64,000 nt of DNA. Source: Terriglobales bacterium. GTDB lineage: Bacteria > Acidobacteriota > Terriglobia > Terriglobales > Acidobacteriaceae. Made by a program: the position numbers and the translations under genes. Below, one piece after another: positions 18,704 to 28,564 of the stretch (positions are counted from its first letter, which is position 1; each line of letters starts with the position of its first letter). Below the pieces are notes generated by a model. It ran no database searches. It was not told the origin of the DNA and saw only the letters and a list, made by a program, of their open reading frames with translations. The DNA lies in assembly GCA_016185365.1 (NCBI GenBank), contig JACPNP010000060.1, positions 1-64,000 of the forward strand, read 5' to 3'.

Positions 18704-20137
18704 TTGGCCGCCACAGGGAGCACAGACCAGCACGCCCTGCTCCGCAAGACCATGGGTCTGTGGGATGTGGTCCTCTTCAACATCGCGGCCGTGCTCGGCC
18801 CCCGCTGGATCGCGCGCGCCGCCCACAATGGCGAGTCGTCTCTGACCCTGTGGGTGCTGGCTGCGTTCCTGTTTTTCCTGCCCACGGCGCTGATCATCGT
18901 CGAACTCTCCTCCCGTTATCCGCATGAGGGCGGCATCTACGTCTGGACCAAGGAAGCATTCGGCGACTTTCACGGGTTCGTCGCCGGATGGTGCTACTGG
19001 GTCTACACGCTCCTCTATTTTCCCGGTCTGCTCACGGCCAGCGTGGCCATGAGCGCTTACATCGGTGGCGCCGGTTCGGCCTGGCTGGCGGACAACAAGA
19101 CCTACATCATCGCCGCTTCCATCGTGACCTTGCTCCTCGCCGCCGGACTCAACCTGGTGGGCTTGAACATCGGCAAATGGCTGCAGAATGCGGGCGGCGT
19201 GGGCACCTATGTGCCTCTGGTCATGTTGTTGATGATCGCCGGAGTGGTCTGGATGCGCTTCGGTACGCAGAATGCCATTGACCCGCACAAGCTGATGCCC
19301 AAGTTCGACCTTGATACGGTGAATTTCTGGTCGGGCATCGCCTTTGCCTTCACCGGGATGGAACTGGTCTGTTCCATGAGCGAAGAAGTGAAGGACACGC
19401 GCCGCACCATGCGCCGCGCCATCTACATCTCCGGCATTTTGATCGCGGTGATATACATCCTGGGCACGGTGGCGGTGCTGTCGCTCATCAACCCTGCGGC
19501 GGTCAATACGCAGAATGGTGTGTTTCAGGCGATTACCCACGGCTCCACCCTGATGGGTGTGGCCTGGATCGGGGTGATCGCCGCGTTGATGGTCACGGCC
19601 GGAAACGCCGGCGGGGTTGGCGCCACCGTGGCCGGAGTCTCGCGTATCCCATTCGTCGTCGGCATCGACCGCTATCTCCCGGCAGCCTTTGGGAAACTCC
19701 ATCCCACCTGGCGGACGCCGTATGTCGCCATCCTGGTCCAGGCGGCGCTCTCGGCGGCCGTCTTGGTCCTCGCGAATCTGAATGAGACGATCTCAGGCGC
19801 GTACGAAGTGTTGATTAATGCCACCATCATCGTCTACTTCATCCCGTTCATGTACATGTATGCCGCGGCCATCAAGCTGGCTTATCGGCCGGACCGGGAT
19901 TCCGACCCTCACGTGGCCTTAGTGCCTGGGGGCAAGGTAGGCATTTGGCTGGCCGGGGCGCTGGGATTGCTGGTCACGGCGGTGTCGATCGTGCTTTCGT
20001 TGGTCCCCAGCGCGGACGTGACCGACAAATCCGGCTATTTTTTGAAGGTTTTTGGGGGCACGGTGGTTTCGGTCTCCATCGGTTTGACCCTGTATTTCCG
20101 CGGGAAATTGAGCAAGGCGGCCTCGGCAATTGGCTGA
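18704..20137 (+). CDS. APC family amino acid permease (TTG start)
   Basis: YPHEGGIYVWTKEAFGDFHGFVAGWCYW and FAFTGMELVCSMSEEVKDTRRTMRRA. Confidence 0.88.
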   Translation: MAATGSTDQHALLRKTMGLWDVVLFNIAAVLGPRWIARAAHNGESSLTLWVLAAFLFFLPTALIIVELSSRYPHEGGIYVWTKEAFGDFHGFVAGWCYWVYTLLYFPGLLTASVAMSAYIGGAGSAWLADNKTYIIAASIVTLLLAAGLNLVGLNIGKWLQNAGGVGTYVPLVMLLMIAGVVWMRFGTQNAIDPHKLMPKFDLDTVNFWSGIAFAFTGMELVCSMSEEVKDTRRTMRRAIYISGILIAVIYILGTVAVLSLINPAAVNTQNGVFQAITHGSTLMGVAWIGVIAALMVTAGNAGGVGATVAGVSRIPFVVGIDRYLPAAFGKLHPTWRTPYVAILVQAALSAAVLVLANLNETISGAYEVLINATIIVYFIPFMYMYAAAIKLAYRPDRDSDPHVALVPGGKVGIWLAGALGLLVTAVSIVLSLVPSADVTDKSGYFLKVFGGTVVSVSIGLTLYFRGKLSKAASAIG

Positions 20138-20273
20138 ATAGCGGTTCACTGCCGTCGTTACCAACGTACCTGGACTTGGGGCATCCCCCGGCAGGCTGTA
20201 TCCTAGTCCGGAGACAACGAAAACATTCCATGGCCGCATCCAATCAATCGGGATAGTGGCCTGAGCTGACGAC

Positions 20274-21179
20274 TTGGCCCAGACACGGAAAAGCCCAGAG
20301 CAAGCGATCAACGAAGCCGCAGCCATCGAGAAGGCGAAAGCCGGCGATGGGGGGGCCTTCGAGGTCCTGTACACGATGCACAAGCGGCGCGTGTACTCGC
20401 TCTGCCTGAGGATGCTGGGCAACACCGCGGAGGCGGAAGACCTGGCGCAGGAAGCGTTCCTGCAGCTCTTCCGCAAGATCAGCATGTTCCGCGGAGAGTC
20501 GGCCTTCTCCACCTGGCTGCACCGGCTCACGGTGAACGTGGTGCTGATGCACCTGAGAAAGAAAGGGCTCAATCAGGTCTCGCTGGACGAGTATCTGGAG
20601 CCGCAGGAAGATGACGGACCGCGGCGCGATGTGGGCCTGCCGGACAATGTCCTGGCCGGTTCGGTGGACCGGGTCACACTGGAACGCTGCGTCGAGGAGT
20701 TACCGCCGGGGTACAAGGTCTTCTTCGTGCTGCATGACGTGGAAGGATACGAGCATAATGAGATCGCCGATATGGTCGGCTGTTCCATCGGCAACAGTAA
20801 GTCGCAATTACATAAGGCCCGGATGAAGCTGCGCGACCGGCTGAAGACCGGTCGTTGGGCGGCGGCCGCGGCGGCCATTGTGATCGCTTTCAGTGTCTAC
20901 CAGTACACGGGTAAGACGGTGGTTGCGCCGGTCACGAATGAGGCGGTGGTGGACATCGAGCCGGAAGATGCCCAGGTGCTGGCCGAGGTGGAGCGTCGCG
21001 CCCCAGATTCCAAGGCGGTTTACGAAAAGAACCTGAAGCAGGTCAATGCCTCGATCCACGAAGCCAAACGCCTGGTGAAAGAACGTCCGGGTGACCGCGA
21101 CGCCCAGGGCTACTTGCGCGATGCCTATGCCCAGAAAGCTCAGATCTACGACAAGGCAACGACCAGATCGCTCGAATAG
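20274..21179 (+). CDS. ECF sigma factor fused to a TM helix and a C-terminal domain resembling an acidobacterial anti-sigma extracytoplasmic domain
   Basis: Sigma2 ([41 protein letters not shown]), Sigma4 ([51 protein letters not shown]), then [19 protein letters not shown] and a helical tail. Confidence 0.85.
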   Translation: MAQTRKSPEQAINEAAAIEKAKAGDGGAFEVLYTMHKRRVYSLCLRMLGNTAEAEDLAQEAFLQLFRKISMFRGESAFSTWLHRLTVNVVLMHLRKKGLNQVSLDEYLEPQEDDGPRRDVGLPDNVLAGSVDRVTLERCVEELPPGYKVFFVLHDVEGYEHNEIADMVGCSIGNSKSQLHKARMKLRDRLKTGRWAAAAAAIVIAFSVYQYTGKTVVAPVTNEAVVDIEPEDAQVLAEVERRAPDSKAVYEKNLKQVNASIHEAKRLVKERPGDRDAQGYLRDAYAQKAQIYDKATTRSLE

Positions 21180-21232
21180 CGGTACTATGTCCGGAGATCC
21201 CGGATGCGTCTGCACGAGGAGAAAATGATCGT

Positions 21233-22084
21233 ATGAAGCCGATGCCCAGACCGATCGCACTGATGGCGGCCGCGCTGCTTGTTCTGTCCGCCTCCGCGAC
21301 AGCCCAGATCCGCAAGGAAGCGCGGTTCACGGTGGCGCCCGGGTCCACGCTCTCGGTGATCAACATGAATGGCAACGTCTCCATCCGCCCGTCCACGGGC
21401 GGCAAGGTCGTGATCACCTCCACCGCGCAATCGGACAAGGTGGAAGTGGGCAGCCGGCAGATGGGCAACCGCATCGATATCCGCACCCATAATGCGCGCC
21501 AGGCCAAAGGGGACGAGACCCGCGTGGACTATGACATCATGGTCCCCGCCGACGCCCAGGTGAAGATCGATTCCGGCGAAGGGCAGATCAAGGTGGAAGG
21601 CATGCGGGCCGCGGTGGACGTCGATTCCGAATCCAGCGACGTGGAAGTGCGCCACGCGACCGGCGGTTCTGTCCGGGTACAGTCCGTGGGCGGAAATGTG
21701 ACGCTCACGAGCATCCGCCAGACCCGCATCCAGGCAGTATCGACCGGCGGGGACATTGCCCTTTATGACGTGACCGGCCCCACCGTCGTGGCCAAGACCA
21801 GCAGTGGCGCGATCCGCTATGGCGGGGATTGTGGCAGCGGCGGTTCCTATACCTTTACCAGCCATTCCGGCGATATTGAATTGAATCTCTCTTCCAAAGC
21901 TTCTGTGGACCTCACCGCCCGCTCGGTCAAGGGCGCCGTCGATACCGACTTTCCCTTCCAGAAGCGCGACCACGAGGGCTTTGCCGCTTCGCCGGGACGT
22001 GCCTTCGCGGGCACCTCTCTCACCGGCGCTTCCTCGGTCGAACTGCGTTCGTTCAGTGGTAAAATCCGCGTCAAGAAGCAATAA
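21233..22084 (+). CDS. secreted DUF4097-like beta-helical protein
   Basis: Signal peptide; INMNGNVSIRPSTGGKVVITS ... SVGGNVTLTSIRQTRIQAVSTGGDIALYDV. Confidence 0.8.
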   Translation: MKPMPRPIALMAAALLVLSASATAQIRKEARFTVAPGSTLSVINMNGNVSIRPSTGGKVVITSTAQSDKVEVGSRQMGNRIDIRTHNARQAKGDETRVDYDIMVPADAQVKIDSGEGQIKVEGMRAAVDVDSESSDVEVRHATGGSVRVQSVGGNVTLTSIRQTRIQAVSTGGDIALYDVTGPTVVAKTSSGAIRYGGDCGSGGSYTFTSHSGDIELNLSSKASVDLTARSVKGAVDTDFPFQKRDHEGFAASPGRAFAGTSLTGASSVELRSFSGKIRVKKQ

Positions 22085-22114
22085 GCGGGACGAAGGGACG
22101 CGGACCCCCTATCT

Positions 22115-22666
22115 TTGGCCAAGGCCCAACCATCCACCGGCGACACCCGTTTGGTGTGCCTGATCGGCTTCATGGGCGCGGGTAAGACCAGCGTGGGCCG
22201 CATCGTCGCCCGCCGCCTTGTCTGGGACTTTGTGGATCTGGACGAAGCCATCGAAGAATATGAGCGCCAAAGCATCACTGAGATCTTCAGCCGTTCCGGC
22301 CAGTCGGCCTTCCGCCAGTCGGAGACGGCCGCCCTGCAGCGCGTGCTCGAAGCCGCGCACAAGCGCTCCATGATCCTGTCCATCGGAGGCGGCGCATTCT
22401 CGAAACCGGAAAACCGCGAAATGTTGACGGCGCGCAGGGCCTTCATCATCCTGCTCAAGGCGGGACTGGAGACCCTGTGGCAACGGGCCCAGATGGACCG
22501 CTCCCGCGAGCGGCCGCTGCTCCGGGACCGGCAGTCGTTCGAATTGCTGTACCGCAACCGCCTGCCTGATTTTGAAAAGGCGCACGCACAGGTGAATACG
22601 GAAGATCGCACTTTGGAGATCGTTGCGAACGAGATTGAGACGCTGGTGCACACGAATCTTGCTTAG
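22115..22666 (+). CDS. aroK: shikimate kinase (TTG start)
   Basis: VCLIGFMGAGKTSVGRIVARRLVWDFVDLDEAIEE, FRQSETAALQ, SIGGGAF. Confidence 0.85.
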   Translation: MAKAQPSTGDTRLVCLIGFMGAGKTSVGRIVARRLVWDFVDLDEAIEEYERQSITEIFSRSGQSAFRQSETAALQRVLEAAHKRSMILSIGGGAFSKPENREMLTARRAFIILLKAGLETLWQRAQMDRSRERPLLRDRQSFELLYRNRLPDFEKAHAQVNTEDRTLEIVANEIETLVHTNLA

Positions 22667-22676
22667 GAGAGGCCCC

Positions 22677-23411
22677 ATGACGTTGCCAACCGTGTTGTTG
22701 CCCATCGCCCTGCTTGCCCTGGCGCCGGTCAAGTTGACGGCGGAGGACCGTCCCGCTCCCGGCCGGGTCGTTGATTCCGGCACCTTCGGCATCATCGTCA
22801 ACGGGAACCGTGTGGCCACCGAGACGTTCCGCATGGAGCAGAATGCCGCGGTGAATGTCGTCACCGCGCAGCTGAAGCAGGAAGCGGGTGGCGCGGCCAC
22901 ACAGACCGTGGAGATGCAGATCAATGCCAACGGCGAGCTCCGGAAATACGTGTGGAAAGAAGCAGCGCCGACCAAGGCCCAGATCGTGGTGGAGCCCCAG
23001 GACCACGACTTCATCGTCCGCCGGGTGAGCGAGGATGAGAAGCAGCCCTCCAAGGACACGACCCATCCGGTCTCCGCCAGCACCCCCATCCTCGATGACA
23101 ACTACTACTCCCAGATGGAAGTGTTGCTTTGGAAATATATGGCCATGGGCTGCCAGACGAATCCGCAAGGCGGGCAGGATTGCAACCTGCTGGAGACCAG
23201 GATGCCGGTCTTCAATCCTCATCAGGGCGAGTCGCAACTCTTGACTTTGAAATTCCTGGGCACTCAGAGATTGAAATGGAAGGGACAGGACAAGGTGATG
23301 AACCTTTTCTCCGTCAAGAGTGAGGGCACGGAAGCGATGGTCTGGCTGGACGGCTACTCGCTCGTGCGGGTGCTGGTGCCGGCGGAGCATACCGAGGTGC
23401 TGCGCGACTAG
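22677..23411 (+). CDS. secreted hypothetical protein
   Basis: Signal peptide MTLPTVLLPIALLALAPVKLTAE; no family recognised. Confidence 0.65.
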   Translation: MTLPTVLLPIALLALAPVKLTAEDRPAPGRVVDSGTFGIIVNGNRVATETFRMEQNAAVNVVTAQLKQEAGGAATQTVEMQINANGELRKYVWKEAAPTKAQIVVEPQDHDFIVRRVSEDEKQPSKDTTHPVSASTPILDDNYYSQMEVLLWKYMAMGCQTNPQGGQDCNLLETRMPVFNPHQGESQLLTLKFLGTQRLKWKGQDKVMNLFSVKSEGTEAMVWLDGYSLVRVLVPAEHTEVLRD

Positions 23412-23412
23412 G

Positions 23413-23508
23413 ATGCCCATGCGCGACAACCACCGTTCGGACATCCTCTTTGGCGTGGCCCTGCTGCTCGGGTTTTATGTCGCCTGGCGCGTGATCGACG
23501 TCTCTTAG
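23413..23508 (+). pseudogene. N-terminal remnant of AI-2E family transporter
   Basis: MPMRDNHRSDILFGVALLLGFYVAWRVIDVS* matches the start of AI-2E proteins, then stops. Confidence 0.65.
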
Positions 23509-23551
23509 CGAGTGGCTTCGGCCACCTCGGGGCGGCCTACTTCTAACGGGA

Positions 23552-23806
23552 TTAGTATTCCTCAATGAGCCGGTCTTTCATCCAGATCTTCAAACCGTCA
23601 AGGGATTTTCCGTCTTCAGAAACAATATATTCAAATTGGCACTCTTCTGCCGGCTGAAGGATGCGCCAGCGTCCTTTAAACAAAACTGCGGTTGCCCAAA
23701 GTTCTTCATCGTTCCGCGGACCCCAAATTTTGATCACAGTCGGTTTGTGAAACGGACGGATTTGCTTGCCGGCTAATGGCTTGTTGATATGCCGGAAAAC
23801 ATACGG
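23552..23806 (-). other. AT-richer fragment encoding the C-terminal part of an unidentified protein, embedded in the AI-2E gene
   Basis: PFHKPTVIKIWGPRNDEELWATAVLFKGRWRILQPAEECQFEYIVSEDGKSLDGLKIWMKDRLIEEY*; base composition differs visibly from flanks. Confidence 0.5.
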
Positions 23807-24458
23807 CGAATTGATCGGAGGCGTGTTCGGGCTGTTCAAGGGAGTGGCCGGCGGAGTCTTCGGACTTTTTAGTTGGATCATCATCACCACGTATTTCATC
23901 CTCGACGGCGAGCGCGCGTTTTACTGGGCCCTCTCCATGTTCTCGCGCCCGCAACGCGACCGCCTGGAGAGCACCATGGTCCGCGCGGAAAAGCGCATGC
24001 GCCACTGGCTGGTGGGCCAGGCGATCCTGATGGTGACCCTGGGTTCGCTCAGCTTCATGGTGTTTGGCGCGCTGCAGCTGAAATATTTCTACGCGCTTGC
24101 GGTCTTTGCCGGATTGGCCAACATCGTTCCCATCATCGGCCCGATAGCGGCGGTCACCGTCGCCAGCCTGGTGGCGCTGGTGGATTCACCGGGCAAGATG
24201 CTAGGCGTTCTTATCTTTTTCGCGATCTACCAGCAGTTTGAGACGGCCTTCCTTACACCTCGAGTGATGAAGACCACCGTAGACCTGCCGCCGCTCGCCG
24301 TGATCATCTCCCTCAGCCTGGGCGGAGCGATGGCCGGCGTGCTTGGCGCGCTTGTTGCCGTGCCCACCGCCGCCCTCTGTGCCGTGATCATTGACGAATA
24401 CCTGGTCAAACGCGACGCCCGGCCCGTACCTTCGCCCAGCGCGCCCGCCTCGCCCTAA
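23766..24458 (+). CDS. AI-2E family transporter, C-terminal portion
   Basis: FSWIIITTYFILDGERAFYW ... YFYALAVFAGLANIVPIIGPIAAV ... LIFFAIYQQFETAFLTPRVM. Confidence 0.8.
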   Translation: MPANGLLICRKTYGELIGGVFGLFKGVAGGVFGLFSWIIITTYFILDGERAFYWALSMFSRPQRDRLESTMVRAEKRMRHWLVGQAILMVTLGSLSFMVFGALQLKYFYALAVFAGLANIVPIIGPIAAVTVASLVALVDSPGKMLGVLIFFAIYQQFETAFLTPRVMKTTVDLPPLAVIISLSLGGAMAGVLGALVAVPTAALCAVIIDEYLVKRDARPVPSPSAPASP

Positions 24459-24518
24459 GTTCCCAGGCCTCCCGACCCGGGCCGCTCATCCGTTTCTTGT
24501 AAACTTGAGTTTCTACCC

Positions 24519-25577
24519 ATGGCGCAGAAAATCCCTGTTGGCATCCTTGGCGCGACCGGCACTGTAGGCCAGCGCTTCATTCAGTTGCTGGAGGACCATC
24601 CTTGGTTCGAAGTGGCCTGGCTGGCCGCCTCGGACCGCTCCGCAGGCCTTCCCTACGCCGACGCCACCAAGTGGAAGCTGACCTCGCCCATCCCCGCGCG
24701 TATCGCGGCCATGAAAGTCTCGCCCGCCGGGCCGGCGGACGCGCCCAAAGTCATCTTTGCTTCCGTGGATGCCGCCATCGCGCAGGAACTGGAGCCCCGC
24801 TTCGCCGCCGCCGGATGCGCGGTCATCACCAACTCCAGCGCCTTTCGCATGCAGGCGGACGTCCCCCTCGTGGTCCCGGAGATCAATGCCGACCATCTCG
24901 CGCTGATCGAGCAACAGAGCTGGCGCAAACAATCCGGCGGATTCATCGTCACGAACTCCAATTGTTCGGTGATGGGATTGGTCATGGCTCTGGCGCCGCT
25001 TCAGCCATTCGGCCTTGAAAAGGTCCTGGCCGTGACCATGCAGGCGGTGAGTGGCGCGGGATACCCGGGCGTGGCTTCCATGGACATACTGGGCAACGTG
25101 ATCCCCTACGTGCCCAAAGAAGAAGAGAAGATGGAAGCCGAAGCGAAGAAGATGCTCGGCCGCCTTGCGGGTCCCGTCATCACCGACGCCGGATTCGCCA
25201 TCAGCGCGCATTGTAACCGTGTACCGGTCCTCGACGGGCACACGGAATCTGTTTCCATCAAATTGCGCGTGACGGCCACGCGCGAACAGGTCCTTGCCGC
25301 ATGGGTCGGATTCGATGATAGGAATCAGATCTCCGGTCTTGGCTTGCCCTCCGCGCCCAAACATTTTGTCCGGTATGACGACCGCCCCGACCGGCCCCAG
25401 CCGCGGCTTGACGTTGACACCGGCGCGGGTATGACCGCCGTCACCGGACGCCTGCGCAAGTGCGGCGTGCTGGACTGGAAATTCACTGTACTCGCGCACA
25501 ATGTCATCCGTGGCGCCGCCGGCGCGGCCGTTCTCAACGCGGAACTGCTCAAGGTGAAGGGATACCTCGGCCGATGA
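24519..25577 (+). CDS. asd: aspartate-semialdehyde dehydrogenase
   Basis: KIPVGILGATGTVGQRFIQLLEDHPWFEV ... VTNSNCSVMGLVMALAPLQPFGL. Confidence 0.95.
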   Translation: MAQKIPVGILGATGTVGQRFIQLLEDHPWFEVAWLAASDRSAGLPYADATKWKLTSPIPARIAAMKVSPAGPADAPKVIFASVDAAIAQELEPRFAAAGCAVITNSSAFRMQADVPLVVPEINADHLALIEQQSWRKQSGGFIVTNSNCSVMGLVMALAPLQPFGLEKVLAVTMQAVSGAGYPGVASMDILGNVIPYVPKEEEKMEAEAKKMLGRLAGPVITDAGFAISAHCNRVPVLDGHTESVSIKLRVTATREQVLAAWVGFDDRNQISGLGLPSAPKHFVRYDDRPDRPQPRLDVDTGAGMTAVTGRLRKCGVLDWKFTVLAHNVIRGAAGAAVLNAELLKVKGYLGR

Positions 25578-26974
25578 TCGTCATGAAGTTCGGCGGGACC
25601 TCGGTCGAAGACGCCGCGGCCATCGACCGCGCCGCCGCCATCGTCCGCGGCCGCCTGCCCGATCAGCCCGCGGTCGTGGTGAGCGCGCTGGCCCGGGTCA
25701 CGGACACGCTTCTCGCCACCGCCCGCGCCGCCGGCCAGGGTGATCGCGAAAAAGCCCTGGAACTCTCGCGCGGCCTGCGCGAACGCCACTATGCCACCGC
25801 CGGAGAACTTCTGGGCACCGGGATCTTCACCCGCTTCCATGGCGAGTTGGAAGCGGAATTCGATTCTCTGGATGAATTACTGCGCGGCGTCTCCGCCGTG
25901 GGAGAACTCACGCCGCGCACCTTGGACCACGTGGCCGGCTTCGGCGAGCGCATCGCCAGCAAGATGGTGGCCGAGGCCTTTTCCGCCCGCGGCCTCGATG
26001 CCTCGCAGGTGGACAGCCGCCAGTGCATCGTCACGGATTCGACATTCACCCGCGCTATCCCGCAGTTTGATGAGACGAATCTCAAGCTGGAAAAGATCGT
26101 GCGTCCGTTGTTCGAACAACGCCGCGTGCCTGTGATGGGCGGCTATATCGCCGCCACCCGCGACGGCGTCACCACCACGCTCGGTCGCGGCGGGTCCGAT
26201 TTCACCGCCGCCATCCTCGGCGCCGGACTCAGCGCGGAACGCATCGAGATCTGGACCGATGTGGATGGCATGATGACCACCGACCCGGCACTGTGCGCGA
26301 ATGCGCGCCGCATCAAGTCGATCAGCTTTGATGAGGCCGCCGAGCTCGCCTACTTTGGCGCCAAGGTGCTGCATCCGGCCACGTTGCTTCCGGCGGTGCA
26401 GAAGAACATTCCCGTGCGGGTGCTGAATTCCCGTAATCCGAAGAATGAAGGGACGGTCATCACCGCGCGCGCGCCCAAGTGTCGCAACCTCTTCAAAGCC
26501 ATCGCCGCCAAGAGGCGCATCACTATCGTGGACGTGGTGGCCACGCGGATGTTGATGGCCCACGGTTATCTTCGTTCGATCTTTGAAGTATTCGACCGCC
26601 ACAAGTGCCCGGTGGACATGGTGTCCACCTCCGAAGTCAGCGTCTCCCTCACCGTGGACTCGAATGAGGCCATTCCCGCGGTCGCCGCCGATCTGCAAAA
26701 GCTTGCGGACGTGAAATATGAGGGCCGCAAAGCCATCGTTTGCCTGGTGGGAGAGAATATCCGCAACACGCCGGGTATTGCCGCCAAGGTTTTCGGCGCC
26801 ATACCGGACCTCAGCGTGCGCATGATCTCGCAAGGGGCGTCAGAGATCAATCTGAGCTTCGTCATCGATGAAGACGATGTGCCCCGTTGCGTGCAGGCAC
26901 TGCACGCCGCATTCTTCGCGGACCCCGACCCGGAGGTCTTTGGCGAGGTCATGCAGGATCGAGGCCGCAAATGA
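25574..26974 (+). CDS. lysC: aspartate kinase
   Basis: MIVMKFGGTSVEDAAAIDRAA ... TTLGRGGSDFTAAILGAGLSAERIEIWTDVDGMMTTDP. Confidence 0.95.
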   Translation: MIVMKFGGTSVEDAAAIDRAAAIVRGRLPDQPAVVVSALARVTDTLLATARAAGQGDREKALELSRGLRERHYATAGELLGTGIFTRFHGELEAEFDSLDELLRGVSAVGELTPRTLDHVAGFGERIASKMVAEAFSARGLDASQVDSRQCIVTDSTFTRAIPQFDETNLKLEKIVRPLFEQRRVPVMGGYIAATRDGVTTTLGRGGSDFTAAILGAGLSAERIEIWTDVDGMMTTDPALCANARRIKSISFDEAAELAYFGAKVLHPATLLPAVQKNIPVRVLNSRNPKNEGTVITARAPKCRNLFKAIAAKRRITIVDVVATRMLMAHGYLRSIFEVFDRHKCPVDMVSTSEVSVSLTVDSNEAIPAVAADLQKLADVKYEGRKAIVCLVGENIRNTPGIAAKVFGAIPDLSVRMISQGASEINLSFVIDEDDVPRCVQALHAAFFADPDPEVFGEVMQDRGRK

Positions 26975-27660
26975 ACCTTCTCATCCTGGGCAGGGGCAAG
27001 ACGGGCGCGCTGGTGGCGGACGTCGCCCGCGAGCGCGGCCATCAGGTCACCGTCGCTGGATCGGCGGAAAATGCGGAGGGCGCGGCCGTGCGGCCGGACC
27101 GCCTGGCCGGGATCGATGTCGTCATCGACTTCACCGCGCCGGACGCCGTCATTCACAACATCTCCGCCGTGATGCGCGCGAAGAAGTGCATGGTGGTCGG
27201 CACCACCGGCTGGTCGCAGCACGCCGCCCGGGTGCGCGAGCTGGTGGGGTTGAGCGGCGCCGGCTTCGTCTACGGGTCGAATTTTTCCATCGGCGTGAAT
27301 CTTTTTTTTGAGATCGCGCGCACGGCCGCTAGTGCTTTGGACTTCGACTATCAGTACCGCATCATGGAACGGCACCACGCCCACAAGAAGGACGCGCCCT
27401 CAGGCACCGCGGCCACCATACAGAAGATCCTGCATGAGGCACACCCGGACGCAGAACAAAGCGAGATCGTCAGCGTGCGTGAAGGCGAGACCATCGGCAC
27501 GCACGCCTTGCTGCTGGACTCACCGCATGACACCATGATGCTCACCCATGACGCCAAATCGCGCCGGGGTTTTGCCGAAGGCGCGGTGCGCGCGGCCGTG
27601 TGGATCGCCGGCAAGCAGGGGTTTTACGAGTTCAAAGATATTTTTCGCGACCTGAAGTAG
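26971..27660 (+). CDS. dapB: 4-hydroxy-tetrahydrodipicolinate reductase
   Basis: MNLLILGRGKTGALVADVA, IDFTAPDAV, VVGTTGW, GSNFSIGVNLFFE, ERHHAHKKDAPSGTA. Confidence 0.93.
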   Translation: MNLLILGRGKTGALVADVARERGHQVTVAGSAENAEGAAVRPDRLAGIDVVIDFTAPDAVIHNISAVMRAKKCMVVGTTGWSQHAARVRELVGLSGAGFVYGSNFSIGVNLFFEIARTAASALDFDYQYRIMERHHAHKKDAPSGTAATIQKILHEAHPDAEQSEIVSVREGETIGTHALLLDSPHDTMMLTHDAKSRRGFAEGAVRAAVWIAGKQGFYEFKDIFRDLK

Positions 27661-27672
27661 AGGAGTGATCGC

Positions 27673-28554
27673 ATGAGACTGCAAGGCTGTGGCACTGCGC
27701 TGGTCACGCCCTTTCGCGCCGATGGCGCGATCGACGAGGCCGCGCTGCGCAAGCTGGTGGAATGGCAGATCGCGTCGAAGATCGATTTCCTCGTCCCCTG
27801 CGGCACCACCGGCGAGACACCTACCCTTTCGCATGACGAATGGCTGCGCGTGATCGATCTGGTGATCGAGACCGCCGCCGGCCGCGTGCCCATCGTGGCC
27901 GGGGCCACCTCCAACAACACCCGCGAGGCGGTGGAGAAGGCCAGGCTGGTCTCGTCACGGAAGGGAGTGGATTACATCCTCAGCGCTTCGCCGTATTACA
28001 ACAAGCCCACGCAAGAGGGTCAGTATCAGCACTTCAAGGCCATTGCGGAAGCCGTGACCAAGCCGGTCATTCTCTACAACGTGCCCGGCCGCACCGCCGC
28101 CAACATCGAGCCGGCCACACTGGCGCGCCTGGCGGAAGTAAAGAACATCGCCGGAGTGAAAGAGGCCAGCGGCAACATCTCCCAGATCGCGGATGTGTGC
28201 AATGCCGTGCCCGATGGATTCCTGGTCTTCTCCGGCGACGACGCCATCACTTTGCCTGTCATTTCGCTGGGCGGAGTTGGCATCATCTCCGTGGCCTCGA
28301 ATGAGATACCGCGTGAGATGGCGGAGATGACGCGCCACGCGCTTGCCGGGCGCTGGGACGATGCCCGCGCGATCCATCGCAGGTTCCTGCCGCTGATGCA
28401 GGCCAACTTCATCGAATCGAATCCCATGCCGGTCAAAGCGGCGCTGGCCATGATGGGGCGCATCGAAGAACATTACCGCCTGCCCATGGTACGAATGAAA
28501 GCAGACACCCGCGCCCGGCTGGAGACGGTGCTCCGCAACTGCGGCGTTTTGTGA
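27673..28554 (+). CDS. dapA: 4-hydroxy-tetrahydrodipicolinate synthase
   Basis: GCGTALVTPFRADGAID ... PCGTTGETPTLSHDEW ... SASPYYNKPTQEGQYQHFKAIAEA ... ILYNVPGRTAANI. Confidence 0.96.
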   Translation: MRLQGCGTALVTPFRADGAIDEAALRKLVEWQIASKIDFLVPCGTTGETPTLSHDEWLRVIDLVIETAAGRVPIVAGATSNNTREAVEKARLVSSRKGVDYILSASPYYNKPTQEGQYQHFKAIAEAVTKPVILYNVPGRTAANIEPATLARLAEVKNIAGVKEASGNISQIADVCNAVPDGFLVFSGDDAITLPVISLGGVGIISVASNEIPREMAEMTRHALAGRWDDARAIHRRFLPLMQANFIESNPMPVKAALAMMGRIEEHYRLPMVRMKADTRARLETVLRNCGVL

Positions 28555-28564
28555 CGGAGAAACC

